Assembly (NCBI GenBank): GCA_902489775.1
Contig: CABUBH010000004.1
Span: 1-64,000 of the forward strand
Length of the DNA: 64,000 nt
Reading direction: 5' to 3'
From: an uncultured Collinsella sp.
Lineage (GTDB): Bacteria > Actinomycetota > Coriobacteriia > Coriobacteriales > Coriobacteriaceae
In this document: positions 32,778-41,304 of the stretch, one piece after another
Position numbering within the stretch: position 1 is the stretch's first letter
How the letters are laid out: each line of letters opens with the position of its first letter
Made by a program: the position numbers and the translations under genes
The notes under the pieces: generated by a model
Told to the model about the DNA's origin: nothing
Seen by the model: only the letters and a program-made list of their open reading frames with translations
Databases searched by the model: none

Positions 32778-35546
32778 TTGAAGAAGATGACTATGCGCCA
32801 TACGCCGTCTGCGGTTCAGGCGCAAAACGAACTGATGAGGCATCGCGCGGAGGGTCGCATCCAGTATGCGGCGACCATTCCGCTGACGGAGGCCCTATCC
32901 TGGGTCGGCTCGAATCTCGGCGGCCTTAATCGCGACGAGGTCGCGCACAGCGAAGCCGACAACGGGCGTAACGTGGTCACGCGTGGCAAGAAGAAGTCGA
33001 TTGCCCGCAAGCTTGCGGACGCGTTCGTCAATCCCTTCACGGCGATTCTGTTTTTCCTGGCCATCATTTCGGCAGCGACCGACATGGTGTTTCCAGCGTT
33101 GTCGATGATGGGCAGCACGCCCGAAGACTTTGACCCGCTGACGGTGATCATCATCACCACGATGGTCGTGCTCTCGGGCACGCTGCGCTATATCCAGGAA
33201 GCGCGCAGCGGCAACGCGGCCGAAAAGCTGCTCGATATGATTACGACCACCGTGACAGTCACCCGCGAGGATGCCCCTAGGACCGAGATTCCCATCGACG
33301 ACGTGGTGGTTGGTGACATCGTGCACCTGTCCGCCGGTGACATGATTCCCGCCGATGTGAGAATCATTGAGGCTAAGGACCTCTTTGTGAGCCAGGCAAG
33401 CCTGACGGGCGAGAGCGAGCCGGTCGAGAAGGTTCCCGCGACGTGCACCGAGTCCGATTCGGCAACGTCGTTCGAGAACATCGCCCTCATGGGCAGCAGT
33501 GTGATCTCGGGCAGCGCGACGGCGCTCGCCTTTAGCGTGGGCGAGCAGACCTTGTTTGGCTCTATGGCATCGAGCCTGTCCGAGGATGCCGTAGAGACGA
33601 GCTTTTCCAAAGGCGTCAATAGCGTCTCGTGGGTGCTCATCCGCTTTATGATGGTGATGGTTCCGTTTGTCTTTATGATTAACGGCGTCACCAAGGGCGA
33701 TTGGCTTAATGCTGGCCTGTTTGCCATCAGCATCGCCGTGGGCCTGACACCCGAGATGCTGCCCATGATCGTTACCACGTGCCTTGCCAAGGGCGCCGTG
33801 GCTATGAGCAAAAAGCAGACCATCGTTAAGAACCTCAACTCGATTCAAAACTTTGGCGCGATGGACGTGCTGTGCACGGACAAGACTGGCACGCTGACGC
33901 AGGACCAGGTGGTGCTGGAGTATCACTGGAACATCGATGGCCAGGAGGATTCGCGCGTTCTGCGCCATGCCTACCTCAACAGCTATTTCCAGACGGGCTA
34001 CAAGAATCTGATGGATCTGGCGATCATCAAATGCACCGAGGAAGAGGAGCAAAACGACCCGAGTCTCACCGACCTTTCCGAGGCCTATGTGAAGGTCGAC
34101 GAGGTGCCGTTTGACTTTACGCGCCGTCGCCTTACCACCGTGGTGCGCGATCGAAGCGGCAAAACCCAGATGGTCACCAAGGGTGCAGTCGAGGAGATGC
34201 TGTCGGTGTGCTCGCATGCCGAGATTGATGGCGGCGTTCACGTGCTGGACGACGAGGTGCGCGAGCGCATTTTGGCAACGGTCGCCGACCTTAACGACGA
34301 CGGCTTCCGCGTGTTGGCAATCGCTCAAAAGTCCAACCCGTCGCCTGTCGGTGCCTTTAGCGCCGATGATGAGCGCGACATGGTGCTGATCGGCTACCTG
34401 GCGTTTTTGGATCCGCCCAAAGAGTCCACGGCCGATGCTATCGAGGCGCTGCGCAACCACGGTGTAGCCACCAAGATCTTGACCGGCGACAATGAGAAGG
34501 TCACGCGCACCATCTGCAAGCAGGTGGGACTCGAGGTCAACAACATGCTGCTCGGCAGCGATATCGCCGCAATGGACGACGCCGAGCTCGCTCGTCGCGC
34601 CGAGGACGTGCAGGTCTTTGCCAAGCTTACGCCCGATCAAAAAGCGCGCGTCGTGTCCGTGCTGCGTGCAAACGGTCATGTGGTGGGCTACATGGGCGAC
34701 GGCATCAACGACGCCTCGGCCATGAAGTCGTCCGACATCGGCATCTCGGTCGATACTGCGGTCGACGTGGCCAAGGAGTCGGCCGATATCATCTTGCTCG
34801 AGAAGGATTTGATGGTGCTCGAGGAGGGCATCATCGAGGGGCGCAAGACCTACGCCAACATGATCAAGTACATCAAGATGACCGCAAGCTCCAACTTCGG
34901 CAATATGTTCAGCGTGCTTGCCGCATCCGCCCTGCTGCCGTTTTTGCCGATGATGAGCATCCAGCTGATCCTGCTCAACCTGATCTATGACTGCAGCTGC
35001 CTGGCGATTCCCTGGGACAACGTGGACGAGGAGTTCCTGCGCGTGCCGCGTACCTGGGACGCTTCGAGTGTTGGCAGGTTCATGATCTGGATCGGGCCCA
35101 CCAGCTCCATCTTCGACTTTATGACCTATATCTTTATGTACTTCGTTTTCTGCCCCCTGTTCGTGAGCCATGGCGTGCTGTTCAACGACCTGGCGAGCGT
35201 CTACTCGGGCGCCGCGCTGGAGCAGATGCAGCTGGCCTACATCGCGCTGTTCCAGGCTGGATGGTTCGTCGAGTCTATGTGGAGCCAGACGCTGGTCATC
35301 CACATGATCCGTACGCCTAAGTTGCCGTTTATCCAGAGCCGTGCCTCGGCTCCGGTGATGCTGCTCACGATGACGGGCATCGCGCTGCTCACGCTGATCC
35401 CGTTTAGCCCGCTTGGCCCCACGCTGGGTCTGGGCGCCCTGCCTGTCGAGTACTTCTTGTTCCTGATTCCGTGCATCTTGCTGTACATGGCGCTGGCGAC
35501 GAGCCTTAAGAAGGCCTATGTCAAGCGTTACGGCGAGCTGCTGTAG
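32778..35546 (+). CDS. mgtA: Mg2+-translocating P-type ATPase (MgtA-like)
   Basis: P3B-type ATPase of 922 residues. It has ten probable transmembrane helices, TGES in the actuator domain (LTGESEP), DKTGTLT at about 371-377, and [12 protein letters not shown] in the P domain. The M4 motif [10 protein letters not shown] is the Mg2+ signature. The function is uptake of Mg2+ with ATP hydrolysis when external Mg2+ is low. The TTG at 32778 lies 8 bases after GGAG; an ATG three codons later is also possible. A structured leader (32637-32754) precedes it and a tiny membrane-protein gene follows after 28 bases. Confidence 0.9.
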   Translation: MKKMTMRHTPSAVQAQNELMRHRAEGRIQYAATIPLTEALSWVGSNLGGLNRDEVAHSEADNGRNVVTRGKKKSIARKLADAFVNPFTAILFFLAIISAATDMVFPALSMMGSTPEDFDPLTVIIITTMVVLSGTLRYIQEARSGNAAEKLLDMITTTVTVTREDAPRTEIPIDDVVVGDIVHLSAGDMIPADVRIIEAKDLFVSQASLTGESEPVEKVPATCTESDSATSFENIALMGSSVISGSATALAFSVGEQTLFGSMASSLSEDAVETSFSKGVNSVSWVLIRFMMVMVPFVFMINGVTKGDWLNAGLFAISIAVGLTPEMLPMIVTTCLAKGAVAMSKKQTIVKNLNSIQNFGAMDVLCTDKTGTLTQDQVVLEYHWNIDGQEDSRVLRHAYLNSYFQTGYKNLMDLAIIKCTEEEEQNDPSLTDLSEAYVKVDEVPFDFTRRRLTTVVRDRSGKTQMVTKGAVEEMLSVCSHAEIDGGVHVLDDEVRERILATVADLNDDGFRVLAIAQKSNPSPVGAFSADDERDMVLIGYLAFLDPPKESTADAIEALRNHGVATKILTGDNEKVTRTICKQVGLEVNNMLLGSDIAAMDDAELARRAEDVQVFAKLTPDQKARVVSVLRANGHVVGYMGDGINDASAMKSSDIGISVDTAVDVAKESADIILLEKDLMVLEEGIIEGRKTYANMIKYIKMTASSNFGNMFSVLAASALLPFLPMMSIQLILLNLIYDCSCLAIPWDNVDEEFLRVPRTWDASSVGRFMIWIGPTSSIFDFMTYIFMYFVFCPLFVSHGVLFNDLASVYSGAALEQMQLAYIALFQAGWFVESMWSQTLVIHMIRTPKLPFIQSRASAPVMLLTMTGIALLTLIPFSPLGPTLGLGALPVEYFLFLIPCILLYMALATSLKKAYVKRYGELL

Positions 35547-35574
35547 TGACTTCGATGTAGAGAGGAGCGTTTAC

Positions 35575-35730
35575 ATGAACTGGGCTCAGATTTGGATCGA
35601 TTTGTTTGGGACTACGGAGTGGCTTGGGCTCAACATGGGCTTTTGGGTGGCCAATGGTGTTGTCCTGGTGATTGTCATCATTATGAACGTCATCTTTTGG
35701 AGCATGAAGCCGCTGCCCAAGGACGAATAA
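35575..35730 (+). CDS. Small membrane protein next to MgtA
   Basis: A 51-residue peptide: an N-terminal amphipathic stretch (MNWAQIWIDLFGTTEW), one transmembrane helix (about 20-43), and a short KPLPKDE tail. GAGGAG lies 8 bases before ATG 35575. It follows the ATPase gene after 28 bases, on the same strand. Small single-helix proteins next to P-type ATPases can be subunits or regulators (KdpF, MgtS and MgtR are precedents), so an ATPase partner role is likely but not proven. It resembles other short proteins found beside mgtA in related genomes, by memory only. Confidence 0.7.
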   Translation: MNWAQIWIDLFGTTEWLGLNMGFWVANGVVLVIVIIMNVIFWSMKPLPKDE

Positions 35731-35785
35731 CATGCATGGGATTGCCTGCGCCGCTGTGCCAAAATAAACACTCGAATGATGTGCA

Positions 35786-35818
35786 AATGTGACAAAGGGA
35801 CGGTCCCTTTGTCACATT
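35786..35818. repeat. REP-like palindrome, perfect 16-bp arms
   Basis: AATGTGACAAAGGGAC and GTCCCTTTGTCACATT flank a single G. It lies between the small membrane gene and the dihydrouridine synthase gene, whose ribosome site begins a few bases later. Same family as 29458-29484. Confidence 0.75.
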
Positions 35819-35837
35819 GATTTGAAAGTTGATGTTG

Positions 35838-36791
35838 ATGATTCTATCGCTGGCCCCCATGGAGGGGATTACCGGGCATGTGTTCCGCCGCGTGCATGCA
35901 GAATGCTTTGGTGCGCTCGACTGCTACTACACGCCGTTTTTGCCGCCGCCGCGGGTGGGCAATCGCTTTGGCGGCAAGGCGTTTAAGGAGGTCGATCCTG
36001 CCAATAACCAGGGGCTTAACGTGGTGCCTCAGCTCATGTCCAAGAACGCGGATGAGTTTGTGTGGGCGGCACAGGTGCTCGCCGACATGGGATACCACGA
36101 GGTCAACCTCAACTTGGGATGTCCCTCGGGAACAGTCGTTGCCAAGGGCAAGGGTTCGGGTTTCTTGCGCAACCTGGATGAGCTCGAGGTGTTTTTGAGC
36201 GACGTGTGCGAGCGCTCACCACTGCCGGTGTCGGTAAAGACCAGGCTGGGGCTTGAGAGCGATGCTGAGTACGAGCGCGTGCTCGATCTCTACTGTCGTA
36301 TGCCGCTTGCCGAGCTGATCGTGCATCCGCGCGTGCAAAAGGATCGCTATACGGGCTCGCCGCGCAAAGAGTATTATGGCGAGACGCTTGAGCGGGCGCC
36401 GTTCCCGGTAGCCTATAACGGCGACATTTTTGACCTCGAGGACATGGATGCGCTGGTTGCTGCCTATCCCGACACGCGCCATGTAATGCTGGGCCGCGGT
36501 CTGCTTGCAAACCCTGCGCTGGCACGCATGGTAAACGGCGGCCCTGCCGCCACCGTCGCCGAGCTGCAACGTTTCCATGACACGCTGTTCGCGGCCTATG
36601 CAGAAGAGATTGGCGGCAACGCGGTCTTTCGCATGAAGGAGTGGTGGTTCTACGCCAAGTGCGCTTTCGCCGATCCCGCCACCGTCCATAAGATCGTGCG
36701 CAAGACCAAGAAGGTCGACGAATACCGCGCCGCCGTCGACCGCGTCTTCCGCGAGCAACCGCTCGCATCCGCAGCCCGCTTCCGCGGCTAG
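35838..36791 (+). CDS. tRNA-dihydrouridine synthase family protein
   Basis: FMN-dependent tRNA dihydrouridine synthase of 317 residues. The TIM-barrel has LAPMEGITGHVFR at the N-terminus, NLGCPSG near 100 with the catalytic cysteine, VKTRLG, and the phosphate-binding GRGLLANP at about 215. It reduces U to D in tRNA using NADPH. Several starts are possible (TTG 35829, ATG 35832, ATG 35838); ATG 35838 has GAAAG at a 9-base spacing and begins at the family start. It seems to be monocistronic. Confidence 0.85.
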   Translation: MILSLAPMEGITGHVFRRVHAECFGALDCYYTPFLPPPRVGNRFGGKAFKEVDPANNQGLNVVPQLMSKNADEFVWAAQVLADMGYHEVNLNLGCPSGTVVAKGKGSGFLRNLDELEVFLSDVCERSPLPVSVKTRLGLESDAEYERVLDLYCRMPLAELIVHPRVQKDRYTGSPRKEYYGETLERAPFPVAYNGDIFDLEDMDALVAAYPDTRHVMLGRGLLANPALARMVNGGPAATVAELQRFHDTLFAAYAEEIGGNAVFRMKEWWFYAKCAFADPATVHKIVRKTKKVDEYRAAVDRVFREQPLASAARFRG

Positions 36792-36796
36792 TTAGA

Positions 36797-36844
36797 CATC
36801 GGGGACGTTCTTTAGCGACTAGGCATTTAAGAACGTCCCCGATG
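36797..36844. repeat. REP-like palindrome, GGGGACGTTC type
   Basis: CATCGGGGACGTTCTT (36797-36812) and AAGAACGTCCCCGATG (36829-36844) form perfect 16-bp arms around a 16-base loop containing GACTAG. It matches 60798-60855 in arms and loop. Confidence 0.8.
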
Positions 36845-36860
36845 ACTACCCGCAAAAGCT

Positions 36861-36913
36861 GTACACCAGCATCCAAAGATGTCGAAAAATGTCGACTTTG
36901 GATGCTGGCGTAC
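36861..36913. repeat. Long hairpin beside REP-like element
   Basis: GTACACCAGCATCCAAAG (36861-36878) pairs with CTTTGGATGCTGGCGTAC (36896-36913) with one mismatch. The loop contains two copies of ATGTCGA. It lies between convergent genes and could be a terminator or a further repeat element. Confidence 0.6.
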
Positions 36914-36959
36914 ATGTTTGGATCGTATGGGTTGGGGCGAGCCGGTCGCAAGGCGAGTG

Positions 36960-37205
36960 TTAGAGCAGATTCTCCTGCACCCATGCGATGATGTCGCTCG
37001 ACTCGTAAAGCGGCTTGCCGTCGATGAACAGGCAGGGAACCTGGCGCTTTCCGCCGACGGCGATGAGTGTCTGTTCGGCTTCGGCATCGGTCGAGATATT
37101 CCGCTCGGGGATGGTCACACCGTTATCCGCCAAGAAGCGTTTGACCTTAATGCAATACGGGCATCCGGTCATAACGTAGAGCACGAGTTCGTGATGAGTA
37201 GCCAT
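36960..37205 (-). CDS. Glutaredoxin-family protein
   Basis: Small thiol protein of 81 residues with a glutaredoxin/thioredoxin fold. The active site CPYC is in YVMTGCPYCIKVKRFL, and the cis-Pro site is in VPCLFIDGK. It could reduce disulfides in the cytoplasm; a glutathione source is uncertain in this lineage. The start at 37205 (MATHHELVLY) follows GGAG at a suitable spacing; 13 residues upstream lack a site. It is transcribed from the same strand as the XRE-TipAS gene 51 bases upstream and may be read with it. Confidence 0.85.
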   Translation of the reverse strand: MATHHELVLYVMTGCPYCIKVKRFLADNGVTIPERNISTDAEAEQTLIAVGGKRQVPCLFIDGKPLYESSDIIAWVQENLL

Positions 37206-37256
37206 GGGTCTCCAATCGGTTGGTGTTTTGGTTGAGATACCCAAAGCCGCTGCAAT

Positions 37257-38084
37257 CTAAGCGCAAACCAGCGATGACTCGATAGCCTGGACCAGAAACG
37301 CCGTGGCGCCGGTTCCGCATGACTTGTCGTAGTAGTCTACGAAGCGCTGGTCGGCGAGGTAACCGCGGGCGAGCCCCAGATATGCCTCGTCTTGGGGCTC
37401 GCTGCCCCAGTTGAGGGCAATCCAGCGGCGATGCATCGCGACGAGCTTGCGAGCCTCGCTGCCTTCCGGCTCGCCATCGCCCATGGCAATCGAGAGCTGG
37501 CCCAGAATAGCGCGTTCAAGTTCCTTCATGTCGTTCCATGTCTGTGGATCCATGTCCAGTAACGTTTCGTTTGCTGCATCGATAGCCTCGTCGCCATAGC
37601 GCACCCGCGCTTCGGAGCCGTAGCGCTCCTCGTTTTCCTGCACGGTGCGCCAGCGCTCCAGTTGCGGCAGGACGGCGCCCATGAGCGAGACGGCTTCGTC
37701 GAGCGACATGCCGGTGTTTTGCGCCAGCCGCGGGGCGCAATCCTCGATCATCGCCTCCATGGTGGTGTCGTAGGTGTACTTGCCGTGGTCGTAGCACCAC
37801 TTGCAGTAATGGTCGGTCGTGGCGCCCGTGGCATCTGTGCCGCAGTCGTCGGGCGTGAGTATCATGCCGCAGCTCTGGCAATAATGCTCGGGCATTTCGA
37901 GCAGGTGGGACAACGGCTCTCCGGTTACGGCGGCAATGAGCTTCATCATGTCGATGCCCGGGGTGACCTCGTCGCGCTCCCAACGGCTGACGGCTTGGCG
38001 TGTGACGAAGAGCTTGGCGGCGAGCTGCTCCTGGGTAAGGTGATGGGCGCGACGGATGGCAATGAGCTTTTCTGCAAAGGCCAT
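37257..38084 (-). CDS. XRE regulator with zinc ribbon and TipAS domain
   Basis: Regulator of 275 residues with three parts. An XRE helix-turn-helix spans 1-60 (HHLTQEQLAAKLFVTRQAVS, then RWERDEVTPG). A four-cysteine zinc ribbon spans about 67-100 (YCQSCGMIL ... DHYCKWCYDHG). A TipAS-like antibiotic-recognition domain spans about 155-270 (YGSEARVRYGDEAIDA, then AMHRRWIALNW and YLADQRFVDYYD). In TipA-type proteins TipAS binds thiopeptide antibiotics, usually fused to a MerR domain. The XRE-zinc-ribbon form is less usual. It likely senses an antibiotic or peptide and controls itself and neighbours. Confidence 0.85.
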   Translation of the reverse strand: MAFAEKLIAIRRAHHLTQEQLAAKLFVTRQAVSRWERDEVTPGIDMMKLIAAVTGEPLSHLLEMPEHYCQSCGMILTPDDCGTDATGATTDHYCKWCYDHGKYTYDTTMEAMIEDCAPRLAQNTGMSLDEAVSLMGAVLPQLERWRTVQENEERYGSEARVRYGDEAIDAANETLLDMDPQTWNDMKELERAILGQLSIAMGDGEPEGSEARKLVAMHRRWIALNWGSEPQDEAYLGLARGYLADQRFVDYYDKSCGTGATAFLVQAIESSLVCA

Positions 38085-38225
38085 AGCGGCTCCTTTCTGC
38101 TGGTTGATGGCTTAAGCATACGCGGCAGCAGGTGCCCTTCCAAGCAACCGTTGGTTGCATGACGGGGGACCGCGGCGAAGAATTGCGCGCAACGTCCCAT
38201 GCCTCCATGCCGTACAATGACCGGC

Positions 38226-38963
38226 ATGGAACCTATTGCACACATACATACCGACCTGCCGCAGAAGTTCGGCATTCCGCGCAACAGCTTTTTGGCGCCT
38301 CATCTGCAGGGACGCATCGTTTTTGAGTCGGAATTTGCCTCCAATGCAGCGGTTGAGGGTCTGGACTCCTTCTCTCACCTGTGGCTGCTGTGGCGCTTCG
38401 AAAACGGAACGCCCGGCGGCACGGCTAAGGACATAGCCGCCGATGCCAAAACGCAGGACAGATCCGGTACCAACGCAAAATGGTCGAAGACCGTGCGCCC
38501 GCCGCGTCTTGGTGGAGCCGAGCGCGTGGGCGTGTTTGCCACGCGCAGTCCGTTTCGCCCTAATCCCATCGGGCTCACCTGCGTCAAGCTCGATCGTGTC
38601 GAGCTCACCGACGATGGCCCCATCATCCATGTGCTGGGGGCCGACCTGCGCGACGGCACGCCCATCTACGACATTAAGCCCTACATTCCGTTTGCGGACT
38701 GCCACCCGGATGCAACGGGCGGCTGGATTGAGGATGCTCCGTGGCAAGAGCTCGACATCGAGTTCCCGCAGGCGCTGCAAAACACAGTCCCGCCCGCAAA
38801 GATTTCTGGCTTGGTCGAGGTTCTACGCCAAGATCCGCGCCGCGCGGGCAGCAAGCACGAGCCAAACCGCGTCTATCATCTGGCCTTCGCCGGACTCGAC
38901 ATATCTTTTACGGTCGATGAAACCCAGCTAACCGTAGTCGCCGTCAACGACGCACAAGACTAA
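38226..38963 (+). CDS. trmO: tRNA m6t6A37 methyltransferase TrmO
   Basis: SAM-dependent tRNA methyltransferase of 245 residues (TsaA/TrmO, UPF0066 beta-barrel). Family blocks are PRNSFLAPHLQGRI, DGLDSFSHLWLLW-like (here EGLDSFSHLWLLWRF), VGVFATRSPFRPNPIGLT and YDIKPYIPFAD. It N6-methylates threonylcarbamoyl-A37 in tRNA-Thr. The start at 38226 is chosen by family start; an upstream frame of nine codons is unsupported. It is divergent from the XRE-TipAS gene. Confidence 0.9.
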   Translation: MEPIAHIHTDLPQKFGIPRNSFLAPHLQGRIVFESEFASNAAVEGLDSFSHLWLLWRFENGTPGGTAKDIAADAKTQDRSGTNAKWSKTVRPPRLGGAERVGVFATRSPFRPNPIGLTCVKLDRVELTDDGPIIHVLGADLRDGTPIYDIKPYIPFADCHPDATGGWIEDAPWQELDIEFPQALQNTVPPAKISGLVEVLRQDPRRAGSKHEPNRVYHLAFAGLDISFTVDETQLTVVAVNDAQD

Positions 38964-39074
38964 CCAGCCATTCGTCCGCACCCGTCAAATTAAGCGCCAA
39001 ACTCCGCGCCAAAACCGCCCACGCTGGTGGACAATAACGCCTACCAAAACAATCACTTTGCACGGGGGCTCAGC

Positions 39075-40289
39075 ATGAAATACGACTTTAGCTCGCTTAT
39101 CGACCGCCACGGCATGGACTCCATCGCCGTTGATTCTTGGGGTGAGATCCCCGGCATGGCTCCAAACGCACCCGACGAGGGCTTCGATCGCATTCCCATG
39201 TGGGTGGCGGACATGAACTTCGCCACGGTGCCCACGGTCCAGGAACACATCATTCAGCGCGCCCAGCATCCCATGTTTGGCTACTTTAACCCGCGCGCCG
39301 AGTATTTCGACCGCATCATCGAATGGCAGAGCCGCCGCAATGGCGTCGAGGGCCTGCGCCCTGAACATATCGGTTACGAAAACGGCGTGCTGGGCGGTGT
39401 CGTGTCGACGCTGCGTGCGTATGTTCAGCCAGGCGATGCGGTGCTGGTCCACAGCCCTACCTACATCGGCTTTACCAAGTCCATTGAGGCCGCGGGCTAT
39501 CGCATTGTCCACAGCCCGCTTAAGTTCGACGACCAGGGCGTGTGGCGTATGGACTTTGAGGACATGGAGCAAAAGCTCGCCCAAAACCATATCCATGCCG
39601 CGGTGTTCTGCTCGCCGCACAATCCCTGCGGCCGCGTATGGGAGCGCGACGAGATCGAGCACGCCATGGATATCTATCGCCAGCACGATTGCGTGGTGAT
39701 CTCGGATGAGATTTGGTCCGATATCATCCTGCCGGGTCACAAGCATATCCCGACGCAGTCGGTGAGCGAGGATGCCCGCATGCGCACGGTTGCCCTCTAC
39801 GCGCCCAGCAAGACGTTCAACCTGGCGGGCCTGGTCGGCAGCTACCACATCATCTATAACGAGACGTTGCGCGACCGCGTGTGCGCCGTGTCCAACAAGA
39901 CTCACTACAACGAGATGAATGTCCTCTCCATGCATGCGCTTATCGGTGCCTACCAGCCGCAAGGCTACGAGTGGGTGGACGAGCTCAACCAGGTGCTTGC
40001 CGGCAATATCGAGTACTTCTGCACGCATGCAGAAAAACATTGGAAGGGCGTCACGTTTTCGCGTCCGCAGGGCACCTACATGGTGTTTCTGGACTGCACC
40101 GAGTGGTGCCGCGAGCATGGCCGCGATATTCAGTGGCTGCTCGACGAGGGGGCGCGCGTGGGCGTGGGGTATCAGGACGGCCGCCCGTTCCACGGGCCCT
40201 GCCACATTCGCGTGAATCTGGCGCTGCCGCTTTCGCGCGTGAGGGAAGCGTGCGACCGCCTGGACCGCTACGTTTTTAATGCACGGTAA
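39075..40289 (+). CDS. PLP-dependent MalY/PatB-type C-S lyase
   Basis: Fold-type I aminotransferase of 404 residues, MalY/PatB cystathionine beta-lyase group. Markers are the N-terminal SWGEIPG / PMWVADMNF motif, NPCGRVW, SDEIWSDI, and the PLP lysine in PSKTFNLAGL. It probably cleaves C-S bonds of cystathionine or cysteine conjugates, releasing H2S or thiols. The start at 39075 (MKYDFSSLID) follows GGGGG at a suitable distance; the frame upstream is not conserved. A strong hairpin follows (40302-40339). Confidence 0.88.
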   Translation: MKYDFSSLIDRHGMDSIAVDSWGEIPGMAPNAPDEGFDRIPMWVADMNFATVPTVQEHIIQRAQHPMFGYFNPRAEYFDRIIEWQSRRNGVEGLRPEHIGYENGVLGGVVSTLRAYVQPGDAVLVHSPTYIGFTKSIEAAGYRIVHSPLKFDDQGVWRMDFEDMEQKLAQNHIHAAVFCSPHNPCGRVWERDEIEHAMDIYRQHDCVVISDEIWSDIILPGHKHIPTQSVSEDARMRTVALYAPSKTFNLAGLVGSYHIIYNETLRDRVCAVSNKTHYNEMNVLSMHALIGAYQPQGYEWVDELNQVLAGNIEYFCTHAEKHWKGVTFSRPQGTYMVFLDCTEWCREHGRDIQWLLDEGARVGVGYQDGRPFHGPCHIRVNLALPLSRVREACDRLDRYVFNAR

Positions 40290-40301
40290 GTGCGCGCTGC
40301 A

Positions 40302-40339
40302 TGCGGGGCCTTCTGCCAAGTCGGCTAGAAGGCCCCGCA
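40302..40339 (+). terminator. Hairpin after C-S lyase gene
   Basis: TGCGGGGCCTTCT (40302-40314) and AGAAGGCCCCGCA (40327-40339) form a perfect 13-bp stem with a 12-base loop. No T-run follows, but the position fits a terminator. Confidence 0.6.
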
Positions 40340-40433
40340 GGGTAAAGCGTCTGTAACCATTGGGCGCTCGAGTGGTTTCATTTGCTATTATTTTTAACCA
40401 TTTCAGTCTGTAAGCAGGATCGTCTGGAGCTCG

Positions 40434-41304
40434 ATGAGAAGACCTCGCCGCTCGGTTGCCATATCGTTGTTTGTTGCGCTTGTAGTGGCGAGTGCTTTTG
40501 TCGTAGCGATAGCTGGCTGTTCTGGGTCGAATGACGAGGCCTCGGCGTCTGCATCAAAAGGCCTGGATGCCTCTCAGGTCAAAGACGACGACCTTAAGAC
40601 GCTCAACGTCGGCAGCGACCTCTACCCACCGTTTGTGTATACCGACGAGTATGGCGATATCGTTGGCCTGGATGTCGAGATATTGACCGAGGCTTTGGCC
40701 CGCATTGGTTACAAGCCAAAATACCAGCTGATCGACTGGGAAAAGAAGAAAGAGCTGCTGGCAAGCGGCGAGCTCGATTGCGTCATGGGCAGCTTTAGCA
40801 TGACGGGTCGCGAAAGCGAATATCGTTGGGCCGGCCCGTACCTTGCGAGCCGCCAGGTGGTCGCGGTCAATCCCGAAAGCGACATCTACACGCTCGCCGA
40901 TCTTGAGAGCAGGGTCGTGGGGGTGCAGTCCACCACCAAGCCCGAGGGCATTTTGCTCAATCATACAAATGAAAAAGGTTCCGCAAATCAAGGAGCTCTA
41001 CAGCTTCTCGGACCGCTCATACCTGAACCCGGCGCTCGTCGAGGGCCTGGTCGACGCTATCGCCGCACATGAGTCCTCGCTGCTCACCTATGAAAAAGAC
41101 TATGGCGTGACGTATCGCATTCTGAACGAGCCGCTGCTGGAGGTTGGTTTGGGCACCGCTTTCGATCTCAACGACACGCGCGGTATCGACGTTAAACTCA
41201 CCCATGCCTACCAAGAAATGCTTGCCGATGGCACCATGGAGCGCCTGGTGTCAAAGTACTTTGATGACCCTTCGCCATTTTTGAATATGGAGGGCCTGTC
41301 ATGA
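40434..41304 (+). pseudogene. Solute-binding lipoprotein, frameshifted
   Basis: Extracytoplasmic SBP family 3 (ABC-type) binding lipoprotein: signal peptide with lipobox IAGC, then LNVGSDLYPPFVYTDEYGDI and LDCVMGSFSMTGRE. The frame from 40434 runs to 41072, but after about 40975 it is nonsense. The matching sequence (VPQIKELYSFSDRSYL ... MERLVSKYFDD) continues in another frame to 41304. A single extra base in the GAAAAAGG tract at about 40971-40978 explains the break. The stop overlaps the hybrid kinase start by 4 bases (ATGA), so the binding protein was coupled to that kinase and probably fed it ligand information. The cause could be true decay, phase variation or a sequencing error. Confidence 0.8.

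Noticed and set aside
32895..35303. 802-codon minus-strand frame
   Set aside because: Antisense to the MgtA-like ATPase.
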